Assembly: GCF_003315175.1 (NCBI RefSeq)
Contig: NZ_QNRQ01000001.1
Coordinates: 62,001-126,000, forward strand
Origin: Eoetvoesiella caeni
GTDB lineage: Bacteria; Pseudomonadota; Gammaproteobacteria; Burkholderiales; Burkholderiaceae_B
Reading direction: 5' to 3'
Length of the DNA stretch: 64,000 nt
How positions within the stretch are numbered: the stretch's first letter is position 1; every line of letters begins with the position of its first letter. The translations under genes were made by a program, and so were the position numbers. Below, piece after piece: positions 1-9,073 of this stretch. The notes below the pieces were generated by a model, which saw nothing but the letters and a program-made list of their open reading frames with translations, did no database searches and was not told where the DNA came from.

Positions 1-3000
1 TGAGGGACTTGCCGCTGCTGGATCAGCACGACGACGAAGGCATGGACGACGTCAATGTCGAGGCACCCACCGATGCCCGGCGTCAATTGAACAACAGGTT
101 CGACGCGCTGGCACAGACCGCCATGGCCTTGTTCCAGGAGATGCAATTCGGCTTTCTGTATGACCGAACCCGGCAGCTTTTCTCTATCGGCTATCGCGTA
201 CAGGAAGACAGCCTGGACAATAGCTATTACGACTTGCTGGCATCCGAAGCGCGCGTCGCCAGCTTCATCGCGATCGCCAAGGGCGATATCCCTTCGATAC
301 ATTGGTTCCGCCTGGGCCGCCCCTTGACCGCCATTGACGGCGGCGCGGTACTGATGTCGTGGTCGGGGTCCATGTTCGAATACCTGATGCCCTCGCTCAT
401 CATGTTTACGCCGCGCCACAGCATGCTGGGGCACTCATGCCGCCTGGCCGTCGAACGCCAGATCGAATACGGCCGCGAACGCCGCCTTCCTTGGGGCATA
501 TCCGAATCCGCGTACAACATCCGCGATCGCGCCCTGACCTACCAGTATTCCGGCTTCGGAGTGCCCGGTTTGGGGCTGAAGCGAGGCCTGACGCAAAACA
601 TGGTGGTGGCACCTTATGCAACCTTGCTGGCGGCCATGTACGACACTCCCGCGTCCGCTGAGAATCTCAAGCACATCGAAATGGCCGGCGGACGGGGCAC
701 GTTCGGCTTTTATGACGCCATCGACTACACACTCCAACGCCTTCCCGAGGGCAAGCGGTCCGCGCCGGTGCGCGTCTATATGGCTCACCATCAGGGCATG
801 TCGCTGGTAGCGCTGGGCAACGCGCTGTTCGCAGGCAATATGCGTCATCGTTTCCACCGGCATCCCATCATCCGCGCCGCCGACCTGCTGCTGCAAGAGC
901 CGCAGCCGCGTGAAGCGGGAATTACCCGCTCGGGTCCCGATATCATTGATGTGGCACAGGCGAGGAAAAGCGCCCAGCCGATTTCCCGCCGGTTCCATTC
1001 GGCAAAACAGGCGGTTCCGTCCACCTTGCTGTTGTCCAACGGCAGCTACTCGTTGATGGTCACTACCGCAGGGTCCGGCTACAGCAGTTGGAACGGCTTG
1101 GCCATTACGCGCTGGCGGGAAGACTTCGTGGCCGACGACCAGGGCAGTTATCTTTATCTGCGGGACACAGGAAGCGGTGATGTCTGGTCGGCGACCTTGC
1201 AGCCGATCGGCATCGAACCCGACCGCTATGAAGTCGTCTTCTCGGAAGACCGCGCGCGTATCAGCCGCAAGGACGATACCTTGTCCAGCATGGTCGAAAT
1301 CATCGTCTCGCCTGAAGACAATGCTGAAATCCGCCGTCTCTCGATCACGAATTCGGGCGCGCAGCCGCGTGAAATCGAAATCACTTCCTATGCTGAAATA
1401 GTGCTGGCGCCCAAAGCGGCGGACAGCGCCCACCCTGCCTTCTCGAATCTCTTCATTCAAACAGAATACCTGCCCCAGATACACGGGCTTGTCGCCAAGC
1501 GGCGCCCGCGCGCAACGCAAGACCCGCCGGTCTGGGCCGCGCATGTCGTGTCGGGCGCGACGCAGGGCGAGACACTGGAATATGAGACCGACCGCGCTCT
1601 TTTCCACGGCCGGGGCCGTTCGGTTCACAATCCTGTCGCCATTTTCGACGGGCGCCCTTTGTCCAACACGGAAGGCGCCGTTCTTGATCCGATCTTCAGC
1701 TTGCGTACCCGCATACAATTGCCGCCCGGAGCTACCAAAAGGGTCATGTTCGCCACGATGGCGGCAGCCACGCGCGAAGATGTGCTGGCCTTGGCTGACA
1801 AATACCATGACCCATCCAGCTTCGATCGCATCTCGACCCAGGCCTGGATTCAGAGCCAGGTCGGCTTGCATCATCTTGGCATCGCCGCCGAAGAGGCCAA
1901 TCTGTTTCAATACTTGGGCAGCCGTATTCTGTTCACCGATCCGGCCATGCGCCCTGGCTCGGAGATCCTGAAGCACAACACCCTTAACGCCACCTCGTTA
2001 TGGCGCTTTGGCATCTCCGGCAATCTGCCGATAATTCTGCTGCGCATCGACGATCAGGAAGACCGAGACATCATCAGGCAGCTGCTGCGCGCGCACGAAT
2101 ACTGGCATAGCAAGGGCCTTGCCGCCGACCTCGTGATTCTGAACGAACGCAAATCTTCGTATATACAAGATCTACAGAACTCGATTGAAAACATGGTCCA
2201 GGGCAGCCAGATAGCTGCGCCGTCGGGTTCCGCAGCAGGCAATATTTTTGTGCTGCGCGCCGACTTGATGGAGCCGGCCGAAATCGACCTGGTTCAATGC
2301 GTGGCCCGGGTGACGCTCAGCGGCGCCAAGCAAGGCAGCCTGGAGGAGCAAGTAATACGCATGCGGCGCACTGAGGTACGGCCTGCCCCCGTCATTCCGC
2401 ATGCCCTTTTGCCTGTACCGGTCGACGAGTCGACGCCGCCTGCCCCGCCGCTGGAGTTCTTCAACGGTCTGGGCGGATTTACCAAGCAGGGGCGCGAGTA
2501 TGTCATTGTGCTTGGTCGGGACCAGCGAACGCCGGCTCCTTGGGTCAATGTCATAGCCAATCCGGATTTCGGCTTCCTGGTGTCTGAATCAGGCTCCGGC
2601 TATACCTGGGCGTCGAACAGCCAAAGCAACCAACTCAGCGTCTGGTCCAACGATCCGGTCAGTGATCCGTCCAGCGAAGTGTTCTATTTGCGCGATGAGG
2701 ACAGCGGAGCCCTATGGACCCCCACGGCCCTGCCCATTCGCCTGGAGCATACCCGCTATGTGACCCATCACGGCCATGGCTACAGCCGCTTCGAACATCA
2801 CGCCTACGACATTTCCAGTACCTTGCTGCAATTCGTCAGTTGGAGTGATCCCATCAAGATATCCACGCTGACCTTGACCAACACCTCGTCGCGCAGCCGC
2901 AAGCTGACGGCGACGGCCTACATAGAGTGGGCCTTAGGAGAGTCGCGTCAGGCGAATGCGCCGTTCATCGCAACCGAGATCGACGCCGATACCGGAGCCA

Positions 3001-4880
3001 TGTTTGCCAGCAATCCCTGGAATCCAGACTTTGGCGAATGTATTGCTTTTGCCGGTTGGAATGGGCGCACAGAACGCTGGACCGGCGACAGGTCCGAGTT
3101 TGTCGGGCGCAACGGGACACTAAGGCACCCGGCGGCGCTCCGGCCCAGGCAAACCCTGAGCAATCGCACGGGCGCCGGAATGGACCCATGCAGCGCCTTG
3201 CAGACCGCCATTGAGCTGGCGCCGGGACAGCAACTGCAACTGACTTTCCTCATGGGCCAGGCAAAGAACAGGCCTGATGCGGGTCAGCTTATTCAGCGCT
3301 ACCGCAAGGCCGACCCGGACCAGGTTCTTGCCGAAGCCAAGGCGCACTGGGACGAAATATTGAATACGCTTCAGGTCGAGACGCCGGACCTGGCAACAGA
3401 CATTGTCCTCAATGGCTGGCTGCTGTACCAAGTGCTGGCATGCCGGATGTGGGCGCGCGCCGGCTTTTACCAAGCCAGCGGCGCGTATGGCTTCCGAGAC
3501 CAACTGCAAGACAGCATGGCCCTGAATCTGGCCCGACCGGATTTGACGCGCGCCCATTTGCTGCGCAGTGCCGCCCGCCAGTTTCTTGAAGGCGACGTGC
3601 AGCACTGGTGGCATCCTCCCACCGGCCGCGGCGTGCGAACGCATATCACCGACGATCGCCTTTGGTTGCCCTACGCCGTGTCCGAATATGTTTCCGTTAC
3701 CGGCGACATGGCGGTCCTGGATGAGGAAGTCCCGTTCCTGGAAGGCGCCGCCATCGCCGCCGGAGAAGAAAGCGCCTACTATGCGCCGACGGTGTCCGCC
3801 ACGACGGGCTCGTTATACGAGCATTGCGCGCGAGCCATCGACTGCAGCCTCACCCGCGGACGCAATGGCCTGCCGCTGATGGGCGGCGGCGATTGGAACG
3901 ATGGCATGAACCGGGTGGGCCACGAGGGCAAGGGCGAAAGCGTCTGGCTGGGCTGGTTTACATGCAACACCATCGCAAGATTTTCAGATCTGGCGCGAGC
4001 CCGGGCCGACCAGAAGCATGTCGATACCTGGACAGCCTATGCCGGCGCCATGCAAAAGGCGCTGGAAAAAAAGGCATGGGATGGAGCTTGGTACCGCAGG
4101 GCCTACTTCGACGACGGCAGCGCCCTGGGCAGCGCGTCCAACAGAGAGTGCAGAATCGACTCCATAGCACAAAGCTGGAGCGTGCTTTCGGGAGTCGCCG
4201 ATCCAGCACGCCAGAGCCGCGCCATGAAATCGGTCGAGCAGTATCTGGTTCGCCAGGGCGACAACCAGGTCTTGCTGTTTACTCCCCCTTTCGACAATAC
4301 AACCCGCGATCCTGGCTATATCAAAGGCTATTTGCCCGGCATCCGCGAAAACGGCGGCCAGTATACCCACGCGGCGGTATGGTGCATGATGGCCTATGCC
4401 GCCCTTGGAGACGGCAACCGGGCCGGGGAAATGTTCAAGATGCTCAATCCCGTCAACCATGCTTCGAGCCGGGCGGGAGTACATGTGTACAAGGTTGAAC
4501 CCTACGTCGTCTCGGCCGACATCTACGCCTCGCCCTCGCATCGCCGGCGCGGCGGTTGGACTTGGTATACCGGATCGGCCGGATGGCTATACCGGGCTGG
4601 AATCGAAGCCATGTTGGGCTTCCGGAAGCGAGGTGGCAGATTGCAGATAGCTCCCTGCATTCCTCAGGACTGGCGCAACTACCGGCTGACTTACCGGCAT
4701 GGCGCGAACACACGCTATGTCATTACAGTCGAAAACCCACATGGCGTCGCCGCGGGCGTAGCCTGCGTAGAACTGGACGGCAAGAAATTGTCGGACTTCG
4801 CCGGCATTCCTCTTGTGGACGATGGCTTTACGCATCGCGTGCATGTAATCATGGGCAAGACCGCATCGGTAAAACTCTAG
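1..4880 (+). CDS. ndvB: Cyclic beta-1,2-glucan synthase (NdvB/ChvB-like), C-terminal part, 5' end outside window
   Basis: The reading frame is open at the left edge (codons from base 3) and ends at a TAG at 4878-4880, so only about the last 1,625 residues are visible; the family is normally about 2,800 residues and its N-terminal GT84 glycosyltransferase domain must lie upstream. What is visible is a glycoamylase-like module (about residues 60-290, with ESAYN and HHQGMS motifs), then two similar GH94 beta-sandwich regions (about 340-620 and 800-1,080), then a GH94 (alpha/alpha)6 phosphorylase-type domain containing GGDWNDGMN with its Asp near residue 1,295. Known members make cyclic osmoregulated periplasmic glucans from UDP-glucose at the inner membrane, with the GH94 part controlling ring size. 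The stop codon overlaps that of the convergent SMP-30 gene inside one CTAG. Family assignment is firm; activity is inferred. Confidence 0.88.
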   Translation, partial: RDLPLLDQHDDEGMDDVNVEAPTDARRQLNNRFDALAQTAMALFQEMQFGFLYDRTRQLFSIGYRVQEDSLDNSYYDLLASEARVASFIAIAKGDIPSIHWFRLGRPLTAIDGGAVLMSWSGSMFEYLMPSLIMFTPRHSMLGHSCRLAVERQIEYGRERRLPWGISESAYNIRDRALTYQYSGFGVPGLGLKRGLTQNMVVAPYATLLAAMYDTPASAENLKHIEMAGGRGTFGFYDAIDYTLQRLPEGKRSAPVRVYMAHHQGMSLVALGNALFAGNMRHRFHRHPIIRAADLLLQEPQPREAGITRSGPDIIDVAQARKSAQPISRRFHSAKQAVPSTLLLSNGSYSLMVTTAGSGYSSWNGLAITRWREDFVADDQGSYLYLRDTGSGDVWSATLQPIGIEPDRYEVVFSEDRARISRKDDTLSSMVEIIVSPEDNAEIRRLSITNSGAQPREIEITSYAEIVLAPKAADSAHPAFSNLFIQTEYLPQIHGLVAKRRPRATQDPPVWAAHVVSGATQGETLEYETDRALFHGRGRSVHNPVAIFDGRPLSNTEGAVLDPIFSLRTRIQLPPGATKRVMFATMAAATREDVLALADKYHDPSSFDRISTQAWIQSQVGLHHLGIAAEEANLFQYLGSRILFTDPAMRPGSEILKHNTLNATSLWRFGISGNLPIILLRIDDQEDRDIIRQLLRAHEYWHSKGLAADLVILNERKSSYIQDLQNSIENMVQGSQIAAPSGSAAGNIFVLRADLMEPAEIDLVQCVARVTLSGAKQGSLEEQVIRMRRTEVRPAPVIPHALLPVPVDESTPPAPPLEFFNGLGGFTKQGREYVIVLGRDQRTPAPWVNVIANPDFGFLVSESGSGYTWASNSQSNQLSVWSNDPVSDPSSEVFYLRDEDSGALWTPTALPIRLEHTRYVTHHGHGYSRFEHHAYDISSTLLQFVSWSDPIKISTLTLTNTSSRSRKLTATAYIEWALGESRQANAPFIATEIDADTGAMFASNPWNPDFGECIAFAGWNGRTERWTGDRSEFVGRNGTLRHPAALRPRQTLSNRTGAGMDPCSALQTAIELAPGQQLQLTFLMGQAKNRPDAGQLIQRYRKADPDQVLAEAKAHWDEILNTLQVETPDLATDIVLNGWLLYQVLACRMWARAGFYQASGAYGFRDQLQDSMALNLARPDLTRAHLLRSAARQFLEGDVQHWWHPPTGRGVRTHITDDRLWLPYAVSEYVSVTGDMAVLDEEVPFLEGAAIAAGEESAYYAPTVSATTGSLYEHCARAIDCSLTRGRNGLPLMGGGDWNDGMNRVGHEGKGESVWLGWFTCNTIARFSDLARARADQKHVDTWTAYAGAMQKALEKKAWDGAWYRRAYFDDGSALGSASNRECRIDSIAQSWSVLSGVADPARQSRAMKSVEQYLVRQGDNQVLLFTPPFDNTTRDPGYIKGYLPGIRENGGQYTHAAVWCMMAYAALGDGNRAGEMFKMLNPVNHASSRAGVHVYKVEPYVVSADIYASPSHRRRGGWTWYTGSAGWLYRAGIEAMLGFRKRGGRLQIAPCIPQDWRNYRLTYRHGANTRYVITVENPHGVAAGVACVELDGKKLSDFAGIPLVDDGFTHRVHVIMGKTASVKL

Positions 4881-5809
4881 GCTGCGCCTTTGGTATTGAC
4901 GAACAGGCTGTACAGATTCTGGCCACCCGCCATGAACAAGCGGTTTTTATGGCGCCCGCCGAAGCACAGGTTGGCGCAGCGCTCGGGCAAGCGGATATGC
5001 CCCACCGGAACGCCGGCGCGATTGAAAATGCGTACGCCATCCAATTGTTCCGCACCCATGCCCCATCCGCACCACAAATTTCCGTCCTCGTCGCACCGAA
5101 TGCCGTCGGGCGCCCCGGGTCCGCAATCGATAAGCACTTGCTTGTTGATCAAGCCGCGGCCGCCCGACACATCGAAGACATAGATGACGCGATTGGGCCG
5201 GGCACGTGAAGCCACCACGTAAAGCTTGCTTTCGTCCGGCGAAAAGCATAGCCCGTTGGGGTATTCGATATCGCCCGCCGCAACGGCAATGCTGCCGTCG
5301 CCGGCATCGATACGGTATAGATTGGCCGGCAGCTCTTGCTGTGCAACCTGTCCTTGATAGAAATCATGCAAGCCGAACGGCGGATCCGTAAACCAGATTG
5401 ATCCGTCCGATTTTACGATAACGTCGTTCGGCGAATTCAAGGGCTTGCCATCGAATGCATCGGCCAGGACTGTCAAGCTGCCATCATATTCTGTGCGGGT
5501 TACCCTGCGGCTTAAATGCTCGCACGTTATCAGGCGTCCCTGGCGGTCGCGGGTATTGCCGTTGGCCATATTGCCGCCCTGCCGAAAAACCGACACCGAA
5601 CCCGTGCTTTCTTCCCACTTCATGATGCGGTCGTTGGGCACGTCGCTCCACAGCAAAAAACGCCCGTCGCCAAACCACACTGGGCCCTCGCCCCAACGGG
5701 TGCCCGACGCCAGCAGTTCGACCGCCGCTCCGGTCAGGCGATACTTATCAAAGCTGCCATGCAGACTTTGCACTCGTGGATCGGGGTAGCTTTCGCTGGG
5801 CTGCCACAT
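4877..5809 (-). CDS. SMP-30/gluconolactonase/LRE family lactonase
   Basis: A 310-residue protein with the six-bladed propeller pattern of SMP-30: repeated blades with SPNDV, FTDPPFG, YPNGL and GAPDGI motifs, which in the family supply the Glu/Asn/Asp ligands of the catalytic divalent metal. Length is typical (about 290-310) and no signal peptide is evident, so it is probably a cytoplasmic sugar-lactone or other lactone hydrolase. It is convergent with the glucan synthase gene, overlapping it by four bases, and divergent from the IclR regulator gene across a 277-bp gap. A link to that regulator, controlling a small catabolic set, is plausible but not shown. The substrate cannot be read from sequence. 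Confidence 0.85.
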   Translation of the reverse strand: MWQPSESYPDPRVQSLHGSFDKYRLTGAAVELLASGTRWGEGPVWFGDGRFLLWSDVPNDRIMKWEESTGSVSVFRQGGNMANGNTRDRQGRLITCEHLSRRVTRTEYDGSLTVLADAFDGKPLNSPNDVIVKSDGSIWFTDPPFGLHDFYQGQVAQQELPANLYRIDAGDGSIAVAAGDIEYPNGLCFSPDESKLYVVASRARPNRVIYVFDVSGGRGLINKQVLIDCGPGAPDGIRCDEDGNLWCGWGMGAEQLDGVRIFNRAGVPVGHIRLPERCANLCFGGRHKNRLFMAGGQNLYSLFVNTKGAA

Positions 5810-6086
5810 AGAATCCGCCCGACAATTGATATGTGTTTACCTTACCCCCAAAGCAGGCATGGCAACAAGCGCGCTAGATTCAACGCCGGCATGAAACAAC
5901 CGCAGGTGCGCCACTAAACTTGTCATATTGTGATAAAACGGCAGTATTCTGAATCGAGCACCCACAATAAGTTCGGCAAGCCGTTCCGTATCGGCAAATC
6001 GAATCATGCCCGGCGAAAAGCTACAATCGCCGCTGGCTGTTTGTGCAACGATTTTTCATCTTCCCGCTGTCGCCAAGGTCTATCCG

Positions 6087-6860
6087 ATGTCCAGTCTATC
6101 CAAAATGTTGTCCATTCTCGACCTGTTCACCGTCGATACGCCAATCTGGTCCGCCGAAGGAATATCGACCGAGATCGGCTGTTCGGCGCCCACCGGATAC
6201 CGCTACGTAAGGGAACTGGTCAACGCCGGCATACTTCTGCGCCTGGGTACCGGAAGCTATTCGCTGGGGCCGCGCATTATTACACTGGACTACCAGTTGC
6301 GCACTACCGACCCCTACTATGCGGCGGGCCAGTCGCTCATGAAAGCGCTGTCGGCCCAGACTGGCTGCGACTGCGTCATGACCCGACTGTTCGACAACGA
6401 AATCATCGATACCCACCGCGAATCGGGCGCCGATGGATTGCACCTGGCCTATGGCCGCGGCCGGTCCCGGCCGCTATTCCTGGGCGCCGCTCCCAAAGTC
6501 ATACTGGCCACCCAGCCCAAGGCCAAGCTCAGGCGCCTTTACGAAAGCCATAAACAAGAGTTGGCTGGTTTCCCTTTGTCGGAAACCTGGGAAGTCTTCT
6601 GGCAAACGCTGCAGAAAGTCCGCAAGGACGGGTTTTACCTTTCCAGCGGCGAACTGGAGTCCGATGTCGGCGCCATTGCCGTACCATTTTTCGGCGAAGG
6701 CCCATACGCCGTTGGTTCGCTGGCGCTGGTCATTCCCGTGCGCCGGATCGAGTTCATGAACCATGACAAACTGCTGGAACTATTGACGACCACAGCCGAT
6801 GAACTGGGCAAGGTCCTGCGCAACGCAGACCGGCCTGATGCCGCCCAAAGAATCAAATAA
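6087..6860 (+). CDS. IclR-family transcriptional regulator
   Basis: A 257-residue protein with an N-terminal winged helix-turn-helix (about residues 5-65) followed by the IclR effector-binding GAF-like domain to the C-terminus. I start it at the ATG at 6087 rather than at 6006, because the protein then begins directly at the helix-turn-helix as in the family. The preceding bases give only a weak AAGG ribosome site. IclR proteins usually regulate adjacent catabolic genes and bind small organic acids. Candidates here are the divergent SMP-30 gene and the co-oriented VOC gene 92 bases downstream, whose promoter carries a palindrome over its -10 box. Confidence 0.85.
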   Translation: MSSLSKMLSILDLFTVDTPIWSAEGISTEIGCSAPTGYRYVRELVNAGILLRLGTGSYSLGPRIITLDYQLRTTDPYYAAGQSLMKALSAQTGCDCVMTRLFDNEIIDTHRESGADGLHLAYGRGRSRPLFLGAAPKVILATQPKAKLRRLYESHKQELAGFPLSETWEVFWQTLQKVRKDGFYLSSGELESDVGAIAVPFFGEGPYAVGSLALVIPVRRIEFMNHDKLLELLTTTADELGKVLRNADRPDAAQRIK

Positions 6861-6891
6861 ATATCATAATAAGATAAATAATATAATTTAA

Positions 6892-6920
6892 TTGCAAGTC
6901 CAGCATTTATAAAATAGAAT
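6892..6920 (+). promoter_or_regulatory. Sigma-70-type promoter of the VOC gene
   Basis: TTGCAA (6892-6897), a 17-base spacer and TAGAAT (6915-6920) make a good sigma-70-type promoter in an AT-rich stretch. It lies 31 bases before the start codon of the VOC gene, giving a short leader that carries AGGAGG at 6941-6946. Sequence match only. Confidence 0.65.
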
Positions 6921-6929
6921 AATTTCTAT
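6914..6929. promoter_or_regulatory. Palindrome over the -10 box, candidate IclR operator
   Basis: ATAGAA and TTCTAT are perfect 6-base inverted arms separated by TAAT, covering the -10 box and likely start of the VOC promoter. The core resembles the GAAAT-N-ATTTC style of IclR operators. The iclR gene ends 53 bases upstream. Assignment to that regulator is inference. Confidence 0.4.
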
Positions 6930-6951
6930 AAATGATAAACAGGAGGCTTTC

Positions 6952-7500
6952 ATGCAAGCAGGATTATCCTTTAGCCACGTGGGCTTCTATGTCCAGGATA
7001 TCGATAAAATGGAGCAGTTCTATCAGGGGCTGCTCGGCTTCTTCGTGACTGATCGCGGCACCCTTTCAGGCCCCTCGGGCGAATTCAAACTGGTATTTCT
7101 CAGCCGCGATCCCGATGAACACCACCAGATCGTCCTGGCAACCGGAAAGCCGGACTCAGTTTCGTTCAATGTCATCAATCAGATATCATTGCGCGCCGAC
7201 AGCCTGGATACGCTCAGGGATCTGTATGACAAGCTTGCCGAAGCAGGGGCAAGCGACATTCAACCGGTCACACACGGAAACGCCATTTCCGTTTATTTGC
7301 GAGACCCCGAAGGCAATCGTCTTGAACTATTCATCGACACGCCTTGGTATGTCGACCAGCCCATGCGTGTGCCGGTGGACTTCAGGCAGTCCAACGACGA
7401 ACTCATGCAATCCGTGGAAGCGCATGCGCGGCAACTGCCGGGGTTCCAGCCGCGCAGCCAATGGCGCGCCCGCATGGTGCAGTTGATGGGCATGGAATGA
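6952..7500 (+). CDS. VOC-superfamily (glyoxalase/extradiol dioxygenase fold) protein
   Basis: A 182-residue protein whose first about 125 residues form a vicinal-oxygen-chelate module: it opens with SFSHVGFYVQD and ends with YLRDPEGNRLELF, the places where family metal ligands (His and Glu) sit. The C-terminal about 55 residues (from around TPWYVDQP) extend beyond a single VOC module and resemble the tail of catechol-dioxygenase-like VOC proteins in catabolic clusters. AGGAGG lies five bases before the ATG. It has its own promoter and follows the IclR regulator, suggesting regulated catabolism. The reaction is unknown. Confidence 0.8.
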   Translation: MQAGLSFSHVGFYVQDIDKMEQFYQGLLGFFVTDRGTLSGPSGEFKLVFLSRDPDEHHQIVLATGKPDSVSFNVINQISLRADSLDTLRDLYDKLAEAGASDIQPVTHGNAISVYLRDPEGNRLELFIDTPWYVDQPMRVPVDFRQSNDELMQSVEAHARQLPGFQPRSQWRARMVQLMGME

Positions 7501-7589
7501 CAATTTGCCGAAGGATATCGCGCAACCCGGCGAAACCCTTGAAGTGGATACGGCCCCTTTCTTTTGCCGCCATCGGCGATACTGCATGA

Positions 7590-8042
7590 ATGCTATTGAA
7601 TAAATCCGCCGCACTCTTCGACGCCCGTCGCCTGACGCAGGGACTGGCAGCCCTTGCCTGCGCCATGTTTGCGCACGCCGCCATTGCGGGCGATTTTTCG
7701 TGGAATGCCACGGGCACCAGCCCCGCGCTGAACTATGGCGGCATAAGCGTCAGTACCCAGTACGCGCCGCCGCGCCCGGCGGCCGGCGGGCCAGGCCCGC
7801 AGGCCATCAGCCGCGTACATGCCAGGCTTTCATACAAGTCCAACGTCCTTGTCCAGACCAGCCTGTGCTGGAACGGCACAGAGCGGTGCGTACCCGTCAG
7901 CGGCTCTTCCTTCAATACCAATGCCTTTAACGGCCTTGATGCCGGTAAACCCATGTACCTGGTGCATACCGCGCCGGGCAAAGGGCCGCTGCCGCAACCC
8001 GTATTCGTGCGCGGCGAAGTCATAGTCTGGTTCACCCAATAA
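7590..8042 (+). CDS. FlhE-like exported protein
   Basis: A 150-residue protein with a signal peptide (hydrophobic stretch about 18-33, likely cleavage after AIA). The mature part has the layout of flagellar protein FlhE: an early SW motif, a central segment with two cysteines (C93 and C100) spaced as in FlhE, then a Gly/Pro-rich turn and a C-terminal GEVIVWF strand comparable to FlhE's conserved NEVIVNY ending. FlhE is a periplasmic protein linked to the flagellar export gate in enterobacteria. No other flagellar gene is in the window, so either this is a detached flagellar gene or a related periplasmic domain in another role. Recognition is by pattern only. Confidence 0.6.
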   Translation: MLLNKSAALFDARRLTQGLAALACAMFAHAAIAGDFSWNATGTSPALNYGGISVSTQYAPPRPAAGGPGPQAISRVHARLSYKSNVLVQTSLCWNGTERCVPVSGSSFNTNAFNGLDAGKPMYLVHTAPGKGPLPQPVFVRGEVIVWFTQ

Positions 8043-8134
8043 ACCGCATCGTTCGTGCGTCGCACTCCCGTGCGGCCGCCGCATAACGCATCAACCGCGG
8101 CCCTCCGGACACACACCTCGCGGGCGGCACTCGA

Positions 8135-8160
8135 GGCCCGCCTGATGTTTCAGGAGGGCC
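8135..8160. terminator. Hairpin between convergent flhE-like and cueR genes
   Basis: GGCCC-G-CCTGA, loop TGTT, TCAGG-A-GGGCC: an 11-base-pair stem with one mismatch, placed five bases beyond the cueR stop. There is no U-tract on either strand, so it is more likely a 3'-end stabilising or weak bidirectional terminator structure. Confidence 0.45.
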
Positions 8161-8164
8161 TTGG

Positions 8165-8551
8165 TCAGGAAGCCAGTTCTTCCAGTATGGGACAGTTGGG
8201 CCGGTTATCGCCCTGGCAGCATATGGCCAATTGCTCCAATTGATCACGAATGGATTGCAGTTTAAGAATATCCTGATCGAGTTCCGTAATGTACTGGCTT
8301 GCCAATTTCTTGACGTCGGAACTTTTCCTGTCCGTATCCTTCCATAGGCCCAGCAAGGTTCGAATGCGTTCAAGCGAAAATCCCAGATCGCGCGAACGCT
8401 TGATGAAGCGCAGAATCTGCACATCGGCCTGGGAGTAGATTCTGTAACCAGCCTCGGTACGGCGCGCCGCCGCAACCAGGCCGATGCTTTCGTAGTAGCG
8501 AATCATTTTCGCCGTCACGCCACTGGCGTCGGCGGCTTGCCCAATATTCAT
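8165..8551 (-). CDS. cueR: CueR-type Cu(I)-responsive MerR-family regulator
   Basis: A 128-residue MerR-family activator with an N-terminal winged helix (MNIGQAADASGV), a dimerisation helix and a C-terminal metal loop with C112 and C120, the same spacing and even numbering as the two Cu(I) ligands of E. coli CueR. Ser77 also matches the residue that marks monovalent-metal sensors. The start at 8551 is chosen because MNIGQ is the canonical MerR beginning and AAGGTG precedes it. It is divergent from copZ. The shared intergenic region has a dyad inside a 19-base promoter spacer, the classic arrangement for activation by DNA distortion. Confidence 0.92.
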   Translation of the reverse strand: MNIGQAADASGVTAKMIRYYESIGLVAAARRTEAGYRIYSQADVQILRFIKRSRDLGFSLERIRTLLGLWKDTDRKSSDVKKLASQYITELDQDILKLQSIRDQLEQLAICCQGDNRPNCPILEELAS

Positions 8552-8582
8552 GCTTGCACCTTTTTGAAATCGGCCAGACGGC

Positions 8583-8613
8583 TTGACCTTCCTATTATAG
8601 GAAGCTTTACAGT
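8583..8613 (+). promoter_or_regulatory. CueR-type operator/promoter for copZ
   Basis: TTGACC (8583-8588) and TACAGT (8608-8613) are separated by exactly 19 bases, the over-long spacer of MerR-family promoters. Within it sits the dyad ACCTTCC-N7-GGAAGCT (8586-8592 and 8600-8606), six of seven bases symmetrical and close to the known CueR operator. The promoter points toward copZ and lies upstream of both divergent genes. Confidence 0.85.
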
Positions 8614-8682
8614 GCATGGTAAGCCTCGGGCGAAGTTCCACCGAAGTTCCACTTAACCCCTACACACTACACCGGAGTCGAC

Positions 8683-8880
8683 ATGATTGAGTATCGCGTC
8701 CATGACATGACCTGCGGCCATTGCGCCAGCACCATCACTAAAGCCGTCCAGCAAGCCGCACCCGGCGCCGCCGTCAATATCGATATTGAGCAGCACCTGG
8801 TCCGGGTCGATGCCTCGGCGCAGATGCAGCCGGTCATAGAAAACGCCATCCGCGAAGCCGGCTACACGCCCGAGAGCTAA
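8683..8880 (+). CDS. copZ: Heavy-metal-associated (HMA) domain copper chaperone
   Basis: A 65-residue single-domain protein with the ferredoxin-like HMA fold and an intact MTCGHC metal-binding motif (C11 and C14), near the N-terminus as in CopZ/Atx1 chaperones. Such proteins hand Cu(I) to P1B-type ATPases or regulators in the cytoplasm. It sits behind a CueR-type promoter divergent from cueR. No CopA-type ATPase gene is nearby, so its partner must be encoded elsewhere. A paralogue that has lost the first cysteine lies at 52602. Confidence 0.9.
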   Translation: MIEYRVHDMTCGHCASTITKAVQQAAPGAAVNIDIEQHLVRVDASAQMQPVIENAIREAGYTPES

Positions 8881-9073
8881 AAGGCGGAACCGCGCGGGCT
8901 CAAGGCCGATACACGCCGCAGAGCGCCTGTAACCGCAATTGGCCCGTTGTCGTTCAAGAATAATCTTTACATACGGGGGGAATTATTTTCGTTCGCCCGT
9001 CCTCAAAGTAAGGGTAAGCTGGTCAACACGTTCACCCGTTTTCAACCGCAACACTCTCTTCAGGAACTTCACC

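Noticed and set aside
435-1976. A 513-codon open frame on the minus strand inside the glucan synthase gene
   Set aside because: It is antisense to a well-conserved GH94-family coding region, shows no domain and reflects codon bias in GC-rich DNA.
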